Shown here one piece after another: positions 11,756-23,300 of a DNA stretch of 64,000 nt. A program made the position numbers and the translations under genes. Numbering within the stretch: the stretch's first letter is position 1; each line of letters opens with the position of its first letter. The DNA is from Oreohelix idahoensis (Eukaryota; Mollusca; Gastropoda; Stylommatophora; Oreohelicidae): NCBI GenBank assembly GCA_024509875.1, contig JAMPIV010010594.1:310001-374000 (forward strand), read 5' to 3'. Under the pieces are notes generated by a model. It did no database searches. It was given only the letters and a program-made list of their open reading frames with translations, and had not been told where the DNA came from.

Positions 11756-12280
11756 GTCCTACAGCTGATGGTGTCAGATGGGACAACATGGAAAGTCCTA
11801 CAGCTGATGGTGTCAGACGGGACAACATGGAAAGTCCTACAGCTGATGGTGTCAGATGGGACAACATGGAAAGTCCTACAGCTGATGGTGTCAGATGGGA
11901 CAACATGGAAAGTCCTACAGCTGATGGTGTCAGACGGGACAACATGGAAAGTCCTACAGCTGATGGTGTCAGATGGGACAACATGGAAAGTCCTACAGCT
12001 GATGGTGTCAGACGGGACGACATGGAAAGTCCTACAGCTGATGGTGTCAGACGGGACGACATGGAAAGTCCTACAGCTGATGGTGTCAGACGGGATGACA
12101 TGGAAAGTCCTACAGCTGATGGTGTCAGATGGGACAACATGGAAAGTCCTACAGCTGATGGTGTCAGACGGGACAACATGGAAAGTCCTACAGCTGATGG
12201 TGTCAGATGGGATGACATGGAAAGTCCTACAGCTGATGGTGTCAGACGGGATAACATGGAAAGTCCTACAGCTGATGGTT
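11756..12280. repeat. 39-bp minisatellite, right part
   Basis: About 13 more copies of the same 39-bp unit as at 1475-2701. It begins with the right copy of the target duplication GTCCT (11756-11760). Joining both parts restores one continuous array of roughly 45 units. Confidence 0.96.
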
Positions 12281-12539
12281 TGTTGAAAGTCTATGCTCCT
12301 TGGGGAGTTGAACAATGATGATGACGATGATTACTGTCAGGTCTGCCTTCCTTAACCTGTGAATGTCAAAAGCCTATCAACAAGGCCTCAGGTTGGCACT
12401 TCATTCCCGACTGTTCAACCTGTCGAGACTGGGAGACACTGCTGACTGCTGTGCTACCATGAGCCACAGTTCTTATAGTTATGGTGACATGAAGGTCTTT
12501 CACAACATCTAGACAGAGATATAGAGGAGACATCATCAT

Positions 12540-12700
12540 CCCCTTTAGCCTCCCACGGAGCATAGGTCTTCAACAAAGTCATGCCAAGTCCTCCTGTCCT
12601 GTGCCATCAGCTCCTGTTCTTTGCATGTCTTCTTTACCCCCTTCATGTAGACTCCAGTTCTCTTCTCCATGTGTTTTTGTATCAGGTGATAAACTGTTAG
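12540..12700 (-). mobile_element. LINE fragment (RRRWRWIGHTL family)
   Basis: The plus-strand text around CCAAGTCCTCCTGTC matches the start of the fragment at 27108 (the terminal GLCSFG region on the minus strand) with many changes. It is a short decayed piece of the same non-LTR retrotransposon tail. Confidence 0.55.
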
Positions 12701-12763
12701 ATCTCACTTGAACATGTTGGACAAACAACAAGTGACCCACATTTATAATCAATGATAATAATC

Positions 12764-13366
12764 ACATGAGACAATCAACACAGGTAACCAAGAGTTAAAC
12801 AAGAATGTTAGACAATCAACACAGGTGGTAACCAAGAGTTAAACAAGATGTTAAACAATCAACACAGGTAACCAAGAGTTAAACAATCAACACAGGTGGT
12901 AACCGAGAGTTAAACAATCAACACAGGTGGTAACTGAGAGTTAAACAATCAACACAGGTGGTAACCAAGAGTTAAACAATCAACACAGGTAACCAAGAGT
13001 TAAACAATCAACACAGGTGGTAACCGAGAATTAAACAATCAACACAGGTGGTAACCGAGAGTTAAACAAGATGTTAAACAATCAACACAGGTAACCAAGA
13101 GTTAAACATGATGTTAAACAATCAACACAGGTAACCAAGAGTTAAACAATCAACACAGGTGGTAACTGAGAGTTAAACAATCAACACAGGTGGTAACCGA
13201 GAGTTAAACAATCAACACAGGTGGTAACCGAGAGTTAAACAATCAACACAGGTAACCAAGAGTTAAACAATCAACACAGGTGGTAACCGAGAGTTAAACA
13301 ATCAACACAGGTGGTAACCGAGAGTTAAACAATCAACACAGGTGGTAACCGAGAGTTAAACAAATA
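12764..13366. repeat. 28-31-bp minisatellite
   Basis: About 20 units built on CAATCAACACAGGTGGTAAC followed by CGAGAGTTAAA. Two unit types alternate irregularly: AGGTGGTAACCGAG, and a form lacking GTG (AGGTAACCAAG). Some copies carry an extra AAGATGTTAAA. Confidence 0.93.
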
Positions 13367-13389
13367 ACATCATTTTCCTTTGTGCTCCT

Positions 13390-13458
13390 TGTGTTACATG
13401 GACCCACCATTATGGTACATGGACACACCATTATGGTACATGGACCCACCATTATGGT
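13390..13458. repeat. Short 22-bp tandem repeat, three copies
   Basis: ACATGGACCCACCATTATGG occurs three times head to tail with a T-A linker; one copy reads ACACACC. Confidence 0.85.
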
Positions 13459-13544
13459 TGACTTGTTTATAGGAAGCCTGCACCAAACATTTCAATACTC
13501 TGGCTGTAATAGTTTCTGTAACAATTTGTTTGACATGATAAGGT

Positions 13545-13920
13545 TGTAACCCCCATACATAATCTCATATTAGTGTCACGTTGTATGACATAACAAGGTT
13601 GTCAACCCATACACAACTCCATATTAGTGTCACCTTGTATGACATGATAAAGTTGTCACCCCATACTAGTGTCACCTTGTATGACATGATAAAGTTGTCA
13701 CCCCATAAACAACTCCATATTAGTGTCACCTTGTATGACATGATAAAGTTGTCACCCCATACACAACTCCATATTAGTGTCACCTTGTATGACATGATAA
13801 AGTTGTCACCCCATACACAACTCCATATTAGTGTCACCTTGTATGACATGATAAGGTTGTCACCCCATACATAATCTCATATTAGTGTCACCTTGTATGA
13901 CATAATAAGGTTGTCACCTC
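13545..13920. repeat. 54-bp minisatellite, part 1
   Basis: Units contain GTCACCCCATACACAACTCC and ATATTAGTGTCACCTTGTAT, then GACATGATAA. This is the left edge of the array that continues at 15986, 26876 and 27479. Units here carry the variant CACAACTCC in place of CATAATCTC. Confidence 0.93.
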
Positions 13921-15985
13921 ATACTTCTTCTTCTTCGATCCTTAACCACCGACCGTCAAAGCAGTCAGTGGCCATCACGCCTAGTGGCGTCTTGTAGGGC
14001 AACAACAAATTGATTCCACTTTGCACGGTCGGTGGCCATCCTTCGTACAGTGCCCCAACTCTGGTTCATTCTTTGCATCTCAGCCTCCACAGTCCTCCGC
14101 CAAGTTGTTTTTGGTCGGCCTCTCTTTCGCTTTCCTTCAGGGGTCCAAAGCATAGCTGTTCTTGTGATGGCATCGGGGTCTCTTCTGAGGACATGACCAA
14201 CCCAGCTCCAGCGTCTGCCAGCTATGATGGTGTGCATGTCCTCTTGCTTGCTACGAGTAAGCAGATCTTGGTTGGTGATGGTATTCGGCCAAAAGATGCG
14301 GTGAATTTTTCTTAGGCATGTTGTGTGAAAAGAGGACAATTTTGACATTTCCTTCTCTGTGACTCTCCAGCATTCCGCACCATAGAGAAGCACAGAAAGC
14401 ACGCAACTCTGGTATAATCTTAATTTTGTGCTTGTGCTGTATTGGGAGGACTTCCAGATGTTATTTAGGCTAAAGAAGGCTGTTCTTGCCTTATTCATTC
14501 TGATGTTGATGTCTTTGCCTGCCCCACCGTCTGGTGTTACTATGCTTCCTAGGTATGTGAAGGTATCTGTCTGTACCAATTGCTGATTCCTTACTGATAT
14601 GGGCTCAGGGTTGCTCACATTGAGCGTCATGACCTCAGACTTCTTTAAATTGATGTTCAAGCCCACCTGCTGGCTAAATTTATTAAGTCTATCCGTTTTT
14701 TCCTGGATGTGTTGATGTGAATGTGCCAGCAGTGCAATGTCATCTGCATATTCCAGATCTTCCAATGTAGAAAATGTAGTCCATCTTATTCCTCTTGGAC
14801 TGCCCTCTGTTGTCTGGCGCATCACCCAGTCTATGACTGTTAAAAAAAGAGTGGTTGATAAGGGGCATCCCTGTCGTACTCCTGTCTTCACCTCGAAGGT
14901 TAGGTTGCTCTGCCCAACACTACACGTAAAGTTGGCATAGAGGCTTTTTATGATTGACACTATGCAGCTTGGAATTCCATAAGCCCTCAGTATTTTCCAT
15001 AAACTGTCCCTATGTATGCTGTCAAAAGCCTTTTCAAAATCAACAAAATTTATGTAAAGCTGTCTTTGCCATTCTGAGCACTGCTCTATAATGTTCCTGA
15101 GAGTGAATATATGGTCTACACATCTTCTGTTCTTTCTAAATCCTGCTTGTTCTTTCCTCAGTTTGTAGTCTACTGCCTTTGAAATTCTCTGTATAATTAT
15201 CCTGCCTAGTATTTTGCTGGGAACTGAGAGAAGAGTGATTCCTCTCCAATTATTGCAGTCTGCAAGATCTCCCTTTTTGGGCAATTTGACAATTATTCCT
15301 TTGTTCCACTCTGATGGTGTTGTCCCCGTTTTCCACACTTGTGCAAATAGTGGTTCTAATAGTTCTGCTGCTAGCTCAGGGTCTGTCTTAAATAGCTCTG
15401 CATTTAAGTTATCATGGCCCGGAGCTTTACCGTTCTTTAATCCTTTGATTGCTGTGATGATTTCTTCTTTTCGTGGAATGTCTGTATTTACATCTAGATC
15501 GTTTTCAGCCTCAGGAACATTCAATTGTGTCTCTGGTATTTCCTTGTTCAGAGTTTCTCTGAAGTGCTCTGCCCATCTTGTTTCCTGTCCCTCTGCTGTC
15601 TTGATGAGATTTCCTTGCTTATCTCTTACTAATGTAATATTGTTTGCACCTTGTTTTCCGCTGATGAATTTAGTTATTTTGTATACTGTGCTTTGTTCAT
15701 TTCTCAGTGCTGCCTCTTCTGCCTGTTTTGCAAGATCGTCTAGGAAATTCCTTTTGTTGGCTCGGGTTTGGCGTTTAACTTCCCTGTCCAGCTGGCTGTA
15801 CTGTTCGCTATATAGTTGCTTTAACCTGGGGGACTTCGCTTCTGTTTTCTTTCTTTTCATTTCCTTTCTCATCTTTATGGTGTTTAGTGTTTCTGGTGTT
15901 ATCCAGTCTTGCTTCTTCCTTTCCTGGAATCCTAAGCATGATTTGCTACTTTCCTTATATACTGTTGAAATGGTGTTGAAATTCT
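13921..15985 (-). mobile_element. 5'-truncated RTE-like LINE with (GAA)n tail, inserted in the 54-bp array
   Basis: The minus-strand element ends in (GAA)n (TTCTTCTTCTTC at 13923-13934 on the plus strand). Its 5' end breaks off at the minisatellite junction at about 15985, with the frame still open. The truncation and microsatellite tail are typical of target-primed reverse transcription. Both junctions lie in 54-bp units, so a target duplication cannot be told apart from the repeat. Confidence 0.88.
13965..15983 (-). CDS. LINE reverse transcriptase (partial, lacks endonuclease)
   Basis: The frame is open from the truncated 5' junction; the first Met in frame is at 15872, which gives 635 residues. 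It carries the non-LTR RT motifs GLKNGKAPGHD, the WRGITLLS block, FVDFEKAFDS, VRQGCPLS and the catalytic YADD (about 14740-14750). It also has the TYLGS block and a C-terminal RRWSWVGHVLRR / GRPKTTWRR region, and ends ATRRDGH. The upstream apurinic-type endonuclease is missing because of 5' truncation. No frameshift or stop interrupts what remains, so the insertion is young. The clade (RTE/BovB-like) is assigned from the RT pattern and the microsatellite tail and is less certain than the RT call. Confidence 0.9.
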   Translation of the reverse strand, partial: NFNTISTVYKESSKSCLGFQERKKQDWITPETLNTIKMRKEMKRKKTEAKSPRLKQLYSEQYSQLDREVKRQTRANKRNFLDDLAKQAEEAALRNEQSTVYKITKFISGKQGANNITLVRDKQGNLIKTAEGQETRWAEHFRETLNKEIPETQLNVPEAENDLDVNTDIPRKEEIITAIKGLKNGKAPGHDNLNAELFKTDPELAAELLEPLFAQVWKTGTTPSEWNKGIIVKLPKKGDLADCNNWRGITLLSVPSKILGRIIIQRISKAVDYKLRKEQAGFRKNRRCVDHIFTLRNIIEQCSEWQRQLYINFVDFEKAFDSIHRDSLWKILRAYGIPSCIVSIIKSLYANFTCSVGQSNLTFEVKTGVRQGCPLSTTLFLTVIDWVMRQTTEGSPRGIRWTTFSTLEDLEYADDIALLAHSHQHIQEKTDRLNKFSQQVGLNINLKKSEVMTLNVSNPEPISVRNQQLVQTDTFTYLGSIVTPDGGAGKDINIRMNKARTAFFSLNNIWKSSQYSTSTKLRLYQSCVLSVLLYGAECWRVTEKEMSKLSSFHTTCLRKIHRIFWPNTITNQDLLTRSKQEDMHTIIAGRRWSWVGHVLRRDPDAITRTAMLWTPEGKRKRGRPKTTWRRTVEAEMQRMNQSWGTVRRMATDRAKWNQFVVALQDATRRDGH

Positions 15986-17212
15986 GTCACCCCATACACA
16001 ATGCCATATTAGTGTCACCTTGTATGACATGATACGGTTGTCACCCCATTCATAATCTCATATTAGTGTCACATTGTATGACATGATAAGGTTGTCACCC
16101 CATTCATAATCTCAAATTAGTGTCACCTTGTATGACATGATAAGGTTGTCACATCTCATATTAGTGTCACCTTGTATGACATGATAAGGTTGTCACCCCA
16201 TTCATAATCTCATATTAGTGTCACTTTGTATGACATGATAAGGTTGTCACCCCATTCATAATCTCATATTAGTATCACCTTGTATGACATGATAAGGTTG
16301 TCACCCCATTCATAATCTCATATTAGTGTCACCTTGTATGACATAAGGTTGTCACCCCATTCATAATCTCATATTAGTGTCACCTTGTATGACATAAGGT
16401 TGTCACCCCATTCATAATCTCATATTAGTGTCACCTTGTATGACATGATAATGTTGTCACCCCATTCATAATCTCATATTAGTGTCCCCTTGTATGACAT
16501 AAGGTTGTCACCCCATTCATAATCTCATATTAGTGTCACCTTGTATGACATGATAAGGTTGTCACCCCATTCATAATCTCATATTAGTGTCACCTTGTAT
16601 GACATGATAAGGTTGTCACCCCATTCATAATCTCATATTAGTGTCACCTTGTATGACATAAGGTTGTCACCCCATTCATAATCTCATATTAGTGTCACCT
16701 TGTATGACATGATAAGGTTGTCACCCCATTCATAATCTCATATTAGTGTCACCTTGTATGACATGATAAGGTTGTCACCCCATTCATAACATCATATTAG
16801 TGTCACCTTGTATGACATGATAAGGTTGTCACCCCATTCATAATCTCATATTAGTGTCACCTTGTATGACATGATAAGGTTGTCACCCCATTCATAATCT
16901 CATATTAGTGTCACCTTGTATGACATGATAAGGTTGTCACCCCATACATAATCTCATATTAGTGTCACCTTGTATGACATGATAAGGTTGTCACCCCATT
17001 CATAATCTCATATTAGTGTCACCTTGCACGACATGATAAGGTTGTCACCCCAATCATAATCTCATATTAGTGTCACCTTGTACGACATGATAAGGTTGTC
17101 ACCCCATTCATAATCTCATATTAATATTACCTTGTATGACATGATAAGGTACTCACCCCATACATAATCTCATATTAGTATCACCTTGCACGACATGATA
17201 AGGTTGTCACCC
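15986..17212. repeat. 54-bp minisatellite, part 2 (left of element 2)
   Basis: About 23 units containing GTCACCCCATTCATAATCTC and ATATTAGTGTCACCTTGTAT. Some units lack GAT in the ATGACATGATAAGG part. It is cut by the second retrotransposon at 17213. Confidence 0.96.
17208..17212. other. Target site duplication CACCC (left copy)
   Basis: CACCC precedes the 5' LTR and is repeated at 26876-26880 after the 3' LTR. It is part of the 54-bp unit. Confidence 0.93.
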
Positions 17213-18800
17213 TGTTACGTGCAGTCTTTGATATCTTACAATATTATACATTGGTATACTTGTTATGTTCGCAAATATTTTGTAAACAAAATAGATATTT
17301 TTTAGTGCTTAAGGGAAAGTCATTATTGAGTTACTTCCCTTGAAAGTTGTGCCGTCTCTTTCGATCGAACTCCGCGGATGAATCCAGTTTTACTGCGATT
17401 TATTCTTTGTTTGGGTAGTAATAGATTGTTCTTGCTTCAGAATATCTATGGCCTGAATTTATGTGTATTGTTTGTCTGTGTAGGACGAATCTGTCTTATA
17501 TCTGTATATCTTTACATATCTAAGTCGAACTATATGTTCTGTTGTCTCTAGAGAGGTCAAAGGCTGTTCGGCGGATGTGTCGCGAGAGAGGTGTGTTTTG
17601 GCTTCGCCCTGATGATGGGCTGTGTTTTTCTATGTCGGCTTGACGCCGGGAAAAAAGTGATCTCAGTGGTTTTTGGGGAAAGTGATAGTCGTCTAGACCT
17701 ATCGTGTATGCTTTACCCCAGTGTTCATTCTTATTGCCAAGGAATGGCAAAATCATATTTCTGAAAACCAAGGTAATAAAGATACTCTTTTGAACTCTCG
17801 TACGAAGCCACCGTTTTTCGATAGGGATGATTTGTACGTCTGAGAGGATACATTTAACTAGATGAAAAAAACGATTCTGATTCCTAGCAGCACTATATCC
17901 TGTAGAATGCAGTCAATTGTTCATGATCAAATCTACAGAGCAATGAAATGTTTAATGAATGACTAACTTTAGGACAGATTCATTATCTGTATCCAAACGT
18001 GAGTGACAGCTCACGAGTGAAGCCATCTTGGAACCAAACATGTAGTGACTTTCAAGAAGAGAAAAGGGATGCCCGTATTATCGCTTGATTAGTCCAGAGA
18101 TCACTGCTACACATGAGAACCCATTGCTAGCGGTTCAATATAATTATATGGAAAAATCTGTGCTGGACATTATGTTAAGGAATCTTCGCTAGACGAGATT
18201 AGGTCTAGAAGCCATCTTGGATATTGTTTATAATCTGACGTGCTTTGTCAGTAAACTCAGTTGATATATATATATGGGCAATACTGAGTGCTTGGCTACT
18301 GACAGTCCATTATACTATTATTCTACATGAGTGCCCATGTAACATAACATTGCAAGACCATTTATCCACTGTACCATGATGTATTATGCCAACCTGTGAT
18401 TTGTCACTATCTGTGCTGTCGAGTGTGTACGTCCAATTAAACTTTAGTAAAGGTACACAGTCGTTGGTGTCGATGACTTCCAGCCATACATGAGTGTGAG
18501 AAAAGAACATTTGTCAACACCACGAACTCTTCCTATCATTCGCACATTATACACTCCATCTATGTCTACACACCACTGCGTAGGTCAAGTTGACATTCCA
18601 TACTCGAACCACGAGCAACACAACAACACAGTATTTAACTCTGGTGATGTTCGAGCGAGCTTCAGATTTCTCAGCATGTCTCTTGCTCAGGGCAAGGGTC
18701 TTGTATTAAGAGTTTATCAACTGATGATGATGATGTCTGCTTCCATCCACTTATATTTATCATTTGGTGGACATCATTAATAAGAAAAAGATTCTTATCA
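17213..18800 (+). repeat. 5' LTR of element 2
   Basis: 1588 bp, starting TGTTACGTGCAGTC and ending AAGATTCTTATCA. AATAAA at 17775-17780 is a candidate polyadenylation signal. Short frames inside it on either strand are not conserved and are ignored. Confidence 0.95.
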
Positions 18801-18802
18801 AC

Positions 18803-18820
18803 TGGTGGACCAGCTTTCTG
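18803..18820 (+). other. Candidate primer-binding site, element 2
   Basis: TGGTGGACCAGCTTTCTG begins two bases after the 5' LTR. The leading TGG fits a tRNA 3' end; the tRNA is not identified. It differs from the site in element 1. Confidence 0.5.
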
Positions 18821-19913
18821 GGTTTGACCTCGCAGAAGTTCAGAAGTCAACAGATTACCGATACCAGACCGTTTCCTGTGGCTGATACGACACACTTGCA
18901 GTATTGGTTTGCTCTTTGTCAACACTTCGTCACGTGACCTGTCAAGTGAATGCAGTATGTAGGTCAGCGTTGTTGACATTTTTACATTAGACATTACAGA
19001 GTTTCACAGAACAGTTGGATCAATTCTTGTCAATGTTAACAGGAAGACAGTATTATTGAACTAAGAAGTCCTATTTTCATCGATGGATCTTCTTGTTTTC
19101 TATATATGAACTTTAATATTTAAGGCCAGAATGTTTAATTGAATAAAGTGGCAGTTTGTTTATTTTCTTAAAAATAACTTTGCCATTACTGTAAAACTGA
19201 GCCTATTTTGCAACACATTACACACATGATATATGTATTTATATATTTATGTTTACATGTTATTTGTTTGTATAGTATGTTAGTTTCTATGTCAGCGGGT
19301 TGTGTTTAAGGTTGGGCGGCGTCCTCACAACAGAATATCCCACGTCATAGAGGGTCCGTTGTGGGCGTTTTCTATAGGTGCAATTTTCTTGATTGAAAAT
19401 TTGCTGCGACAACTGTTGCTTTTGTGTTAGCTGTGAAGTCTGTAATTATTGTTATTTTTGTAATATTTCTTTGTTCTTTAGTTTTGTTTTGATTTGTTTG
19501 TAATTTGTTGGTCTAACCTTTTCTATCTTTCAGTTCTATTCACAATTTATATTCATATATTGTGACGTCATTTGTGTTGTTATTCTTTGCAGATTCAGTG
19601 ATTATTTTCATTGATTTCCCTATTTGATTTATTTTGATTTCTGCAAACGTTCTTGTATTGTCAGTCCTATTTGTACTTTATGTATTCTGTTGGTTGACAT
19701 ATGTTTTATATAGGTATATTTCATAAGACACAATTGCCTGTGCACTGCACTTGGATTATGGTATAAACCAGTACCTGATTATTATTACTATTATACAAGA
19801 CCTTATTAAGGCTTGTGACCCACAGATAGTGGGATAGTATACTGATTAATCAAGTCATTAAGAACTTGTGGTATTATTATTGGTTCAGGTGATTAGTATT
19901 ATTGTTAGACATC

Positions 19914-20324
19914 ATGTCTACATTAGAATACTTCATTACACAAGGGAAAGCCCTTGATAAGACTGGTCAACAATTAGAACAATGGGCAGTTGCTCAATAT
20001 GACAAAGCATTAGCTGCAGAAGAGAGAAAAGCTGCTGCAGAAGAGAGAAAAGCTATGGCTGAAGAGAAAAGATTAGAAAGAGAAGCTGAGGCTGCTGCTG
20101 AACAAAAGAAATTGCAGATGCAGGTGGAGCAAAGGAGATTTGAAGCTGAACAAAAAAAATTAGAAAGAGAAGCTGCTGCTGAACAAAAAAGATTAGACAG
20201 TGAAGCTGAACAAAAAAAATTAGAAAGAGAAGCTGCTGCTGAACAAAAAAGATTAGACAGGGAAGCTGAACAAAAAAGATTAGACAGAGAGGCTGAAGAA
20301 AAAAAAAGCAATAAGAGAACATGA
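19914..20324 (+). pseudogene. gag: Gag N-terminus of element 2, cut off by a frameshift
   Basis: The ATG at 19914 starts STLEYFITQGKALDK, which aligns with the start in element 1. A long Glu/Lys/Ala/Gln coiled coil follows, built from repeats of EAEQKKLEREAAAEQKRLD. A run of nine A at 20299-20307 shifts the frame, which then stops at TGA (20322-20324). With one base fewer in the run, the frame would pass straight into the rest of gag-pol at about 20308. Either a 1-bp insertion, a sequencing error in the homopolymer, or (less likely) programmed frameshifting explains it. Confidence 0.85.
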
Positions 20325-23300
20325 ATTTGAGTTGGAGAAATTGAGATTGACAAGTATGAGTAATGTTAATCAGGCATCTAGTGGTAATGGTAAACCTTCT
20401 ACTTACAAGGTTAAGGTTCCACCGTTCAATCAGTCCAGTGACGATATTACATTCTGGCTGGATAGATTTGAACGTTCTTGTCGTACACATAATGTGGATA
20501 AATCACAATACGCTAATCAATTATCAGAAAACTTGAAAGGTGAATCTTTGACTAGATTATGCCTTGTAGGAGAAGCAGATAAGGATAATTATGATGTCAT
20601 TAGGGCGGCTTTGATAAAAAAATATCAGCTAAGTGAGGAAGGCTATCGCCTTTTATTTAAGACGATGGTGCCTGAGACGGGTGTAGAATTCTCAGAATTC
20701 ACTGCAAAGGCACGTCTCACAGTTGATCGTTGGATTGAGCTTTCCAAAACAGAAAAAACGTATGAAGGACTTATGGATTTGTTGCTCAGAGATAAGATTA
20801 TGTCATGTGTGAACAAACCTTTCCTTGAATTTATACATGAGCGTAAACCCAAATCTCTAAAGGAAATGGAAGAATATTGTTCCCAATATGTCACTGCACA
20901 CCCCGACGTGACTTTTGGCAACACTAAGATTAAGGAGAGTATGCCAGTTGCTTCAGCAACACCATACAATCCCAATTATTCACACAGATTTCAGGGACCT
21001 CAAAACAGATTTGATAAAAAAGGTAACCATAATAGTTATCAAAACCAAGGTAACCAATCATTTCAGGGTTCTTCTTCAAAGAACTGGAGACGAGCTGATA
21101 GCTCTCGACACAGGGGTGGTCATAATTATAGGAATTTCCGTAGAGGAAGTAATTATAGAAACTATCAGGGTTATCCGTCTTGGAGTCAACAAGATCATAA
21201 TTACAGAGATACTCATTATAATGAATATGATAATGGTAACCAAGGGAACTATGACTCAAACCCAAATAGGGGTTACAATAGAGGTAACAATAACTACAGA
21301 GGTGATAATAACCGAGGTAGATCTCAAAACAAAAGACATAAACCACATTTTCAGGCAAACTCTGCACAACAAGAGTCCCATGAAGCCTATAAACAGAGTA
21401 AAGATAATAATGATGCTAGTAATATGGCATGTGCCGCTTTTGATTTTGGGAGAGCATCTCAGTGCCCCCAATGCAAAACGTTATTTGAGCCAACCACAGT
21501 GTCTACTTTAAGCTGTGGCCATCCTCTTCCTGCTCTTCCGGCATCAGTCGCGCATGATGGAAGAGGTTCTCTTGTCTTACATAAGGGTTTAGTGAATAAC
21601 AATCCAGTCTCTGTGCTATTTGATTCTGGATGCACCACAATTGGGGTTAGGCAGTCACTCGTAGATCCTTCCCGTGCCACTGGACAAGTAGTCAAATGTG
21701 TAACATTTGACGGCACATTAGAGAAATACTCTACTGCTATCATTAGGATTGCTACTCCTTTCTTTACAGGAGATGTACACGCATGTCTTCTTCCGAATCC
21801 GATCGCTGACCTCATCATCGGTCGCATTCATGGAGTCAAAGAATGCACTCCGCAACAAATTTCCACGTGGGAAAGGCAAAACATGCAGATTGCTAACGCT
21901 GTAGTCACTAGAGCTCAGGCTCTTAATATGCCTCAAACTTCATCTACTGAAGATAATGAAGTGCATAACCAAGATAATCCCTTGGTAATTTCTCGTGACT
22001 CGTTTATAAAACAGCAAGAAGATGATCCCACTCTGAAGAAATTCTTCATTCTTGCAACTAAAGGTGATCCGAATAAAGACACAAGTCGTAAATCGTGGAT
22101 TACAAAGAAGAATGGCGTACTTGTACGTATGGTTCAAGACTCCATTACGTCAAGTCATTCTCAAATCCTGGTTCCCAAGAATTTGAGAGTTAAAATTTTG
22201 CAGCACGCTCACGACTCTCAGTGTGCTGGACACATGGGTTTTTCCCGTACTAAGTCAAGAGTCCTTGCGGCTTTCTTTTGGCCATTGGTAAACAAGGACA
22301 TACGGATTTATTGTCGATCTTGTAAAGTATGTCAGGAAGTTAAATCCAAAGGTCCACGGCATGCTGCACCCATTCAGGCGGCGGACATTCCTATTCGGCC
22401 GTTTCAAAAAATGGCCATAGACATTATTGGTCCATTTAAGATCAAGTCTGCCAGAGGACATCAGTTTATCTTGACGTGTGTTGATATGTGCACACGTTGG
22501 CCAGAGGCTATTCCTCTGAAGAGCATTACTACTGCTGATATTGCAGATGCTCTTTGGCTTATATTTTCTCGTCTGGGGTTCCCCGGAGAGATATTGTCAG
22601 ACCATGGCACCCAACTAATATCAGATACCATGTCTCAAGTAATGTCTACTCTGCAGATAGATAGATCTTTAAGTAGTATCTACCATCCAATGTCTAATGG
22701 TATGGTCGAACGCCTTAATAGAACACTTAAAAACTTACTGGGGAAGATAACTGAGGATCATCCTCAAGACTGGGACAGAGTTTTACCTGCGGCCCTCTTC
22801 GCTTACAGAGAGGTACCCAATGAACATACGGGATTTTCTCCCTTTGAACTCGTCTTTGGCGCGCGTCCGCGTGGCCCTATGTCGTTGCTTCACGATCTCA
22901 TAACATCTGACAATATTGACGATGACACAAAGTCATCCTACGAATATGTCATCGCGTTGAGACAAAAGATTATCGAAGCATGCAAATTAGCAACTTCTTC
23001 TTCTGAATTTGCGAAACAGAAGGCAAGGCAATTTGCCAATAAGAAGAGATGCTTACGACAACTTTGTCCTGGTGACAAAGCATTTGTATTACTACCTTGT
23101 AGGGAAAACAGATTACTTATTTCTTGGAAAGGTCCGTACGATATAATATCGAAAATTTCCGATGTCGACTATATTGTCGATATTGATGGGAAGCATAAAA
23201 CCTTCCACATCAATATGCTTACTGAATTCCATGAACGTCCGGATTATTTGCAACCCATTTTCCAAGCAACGGACAATTCTCCAGTACAACATGGTCATTA

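Noticed and set aside
14010..16032. Plus-strand frames (e.g. 15214-16032, 272 codons)
   Set aside because: Antisense shadows of the LINE reverse transcriptase on the minus strand.
17520..18780. Short frames within the LTRs, repeated at 25595-26855
   Set aside because: They are identical because the LTRs are identical. No start context, domain or family pattern is seen.
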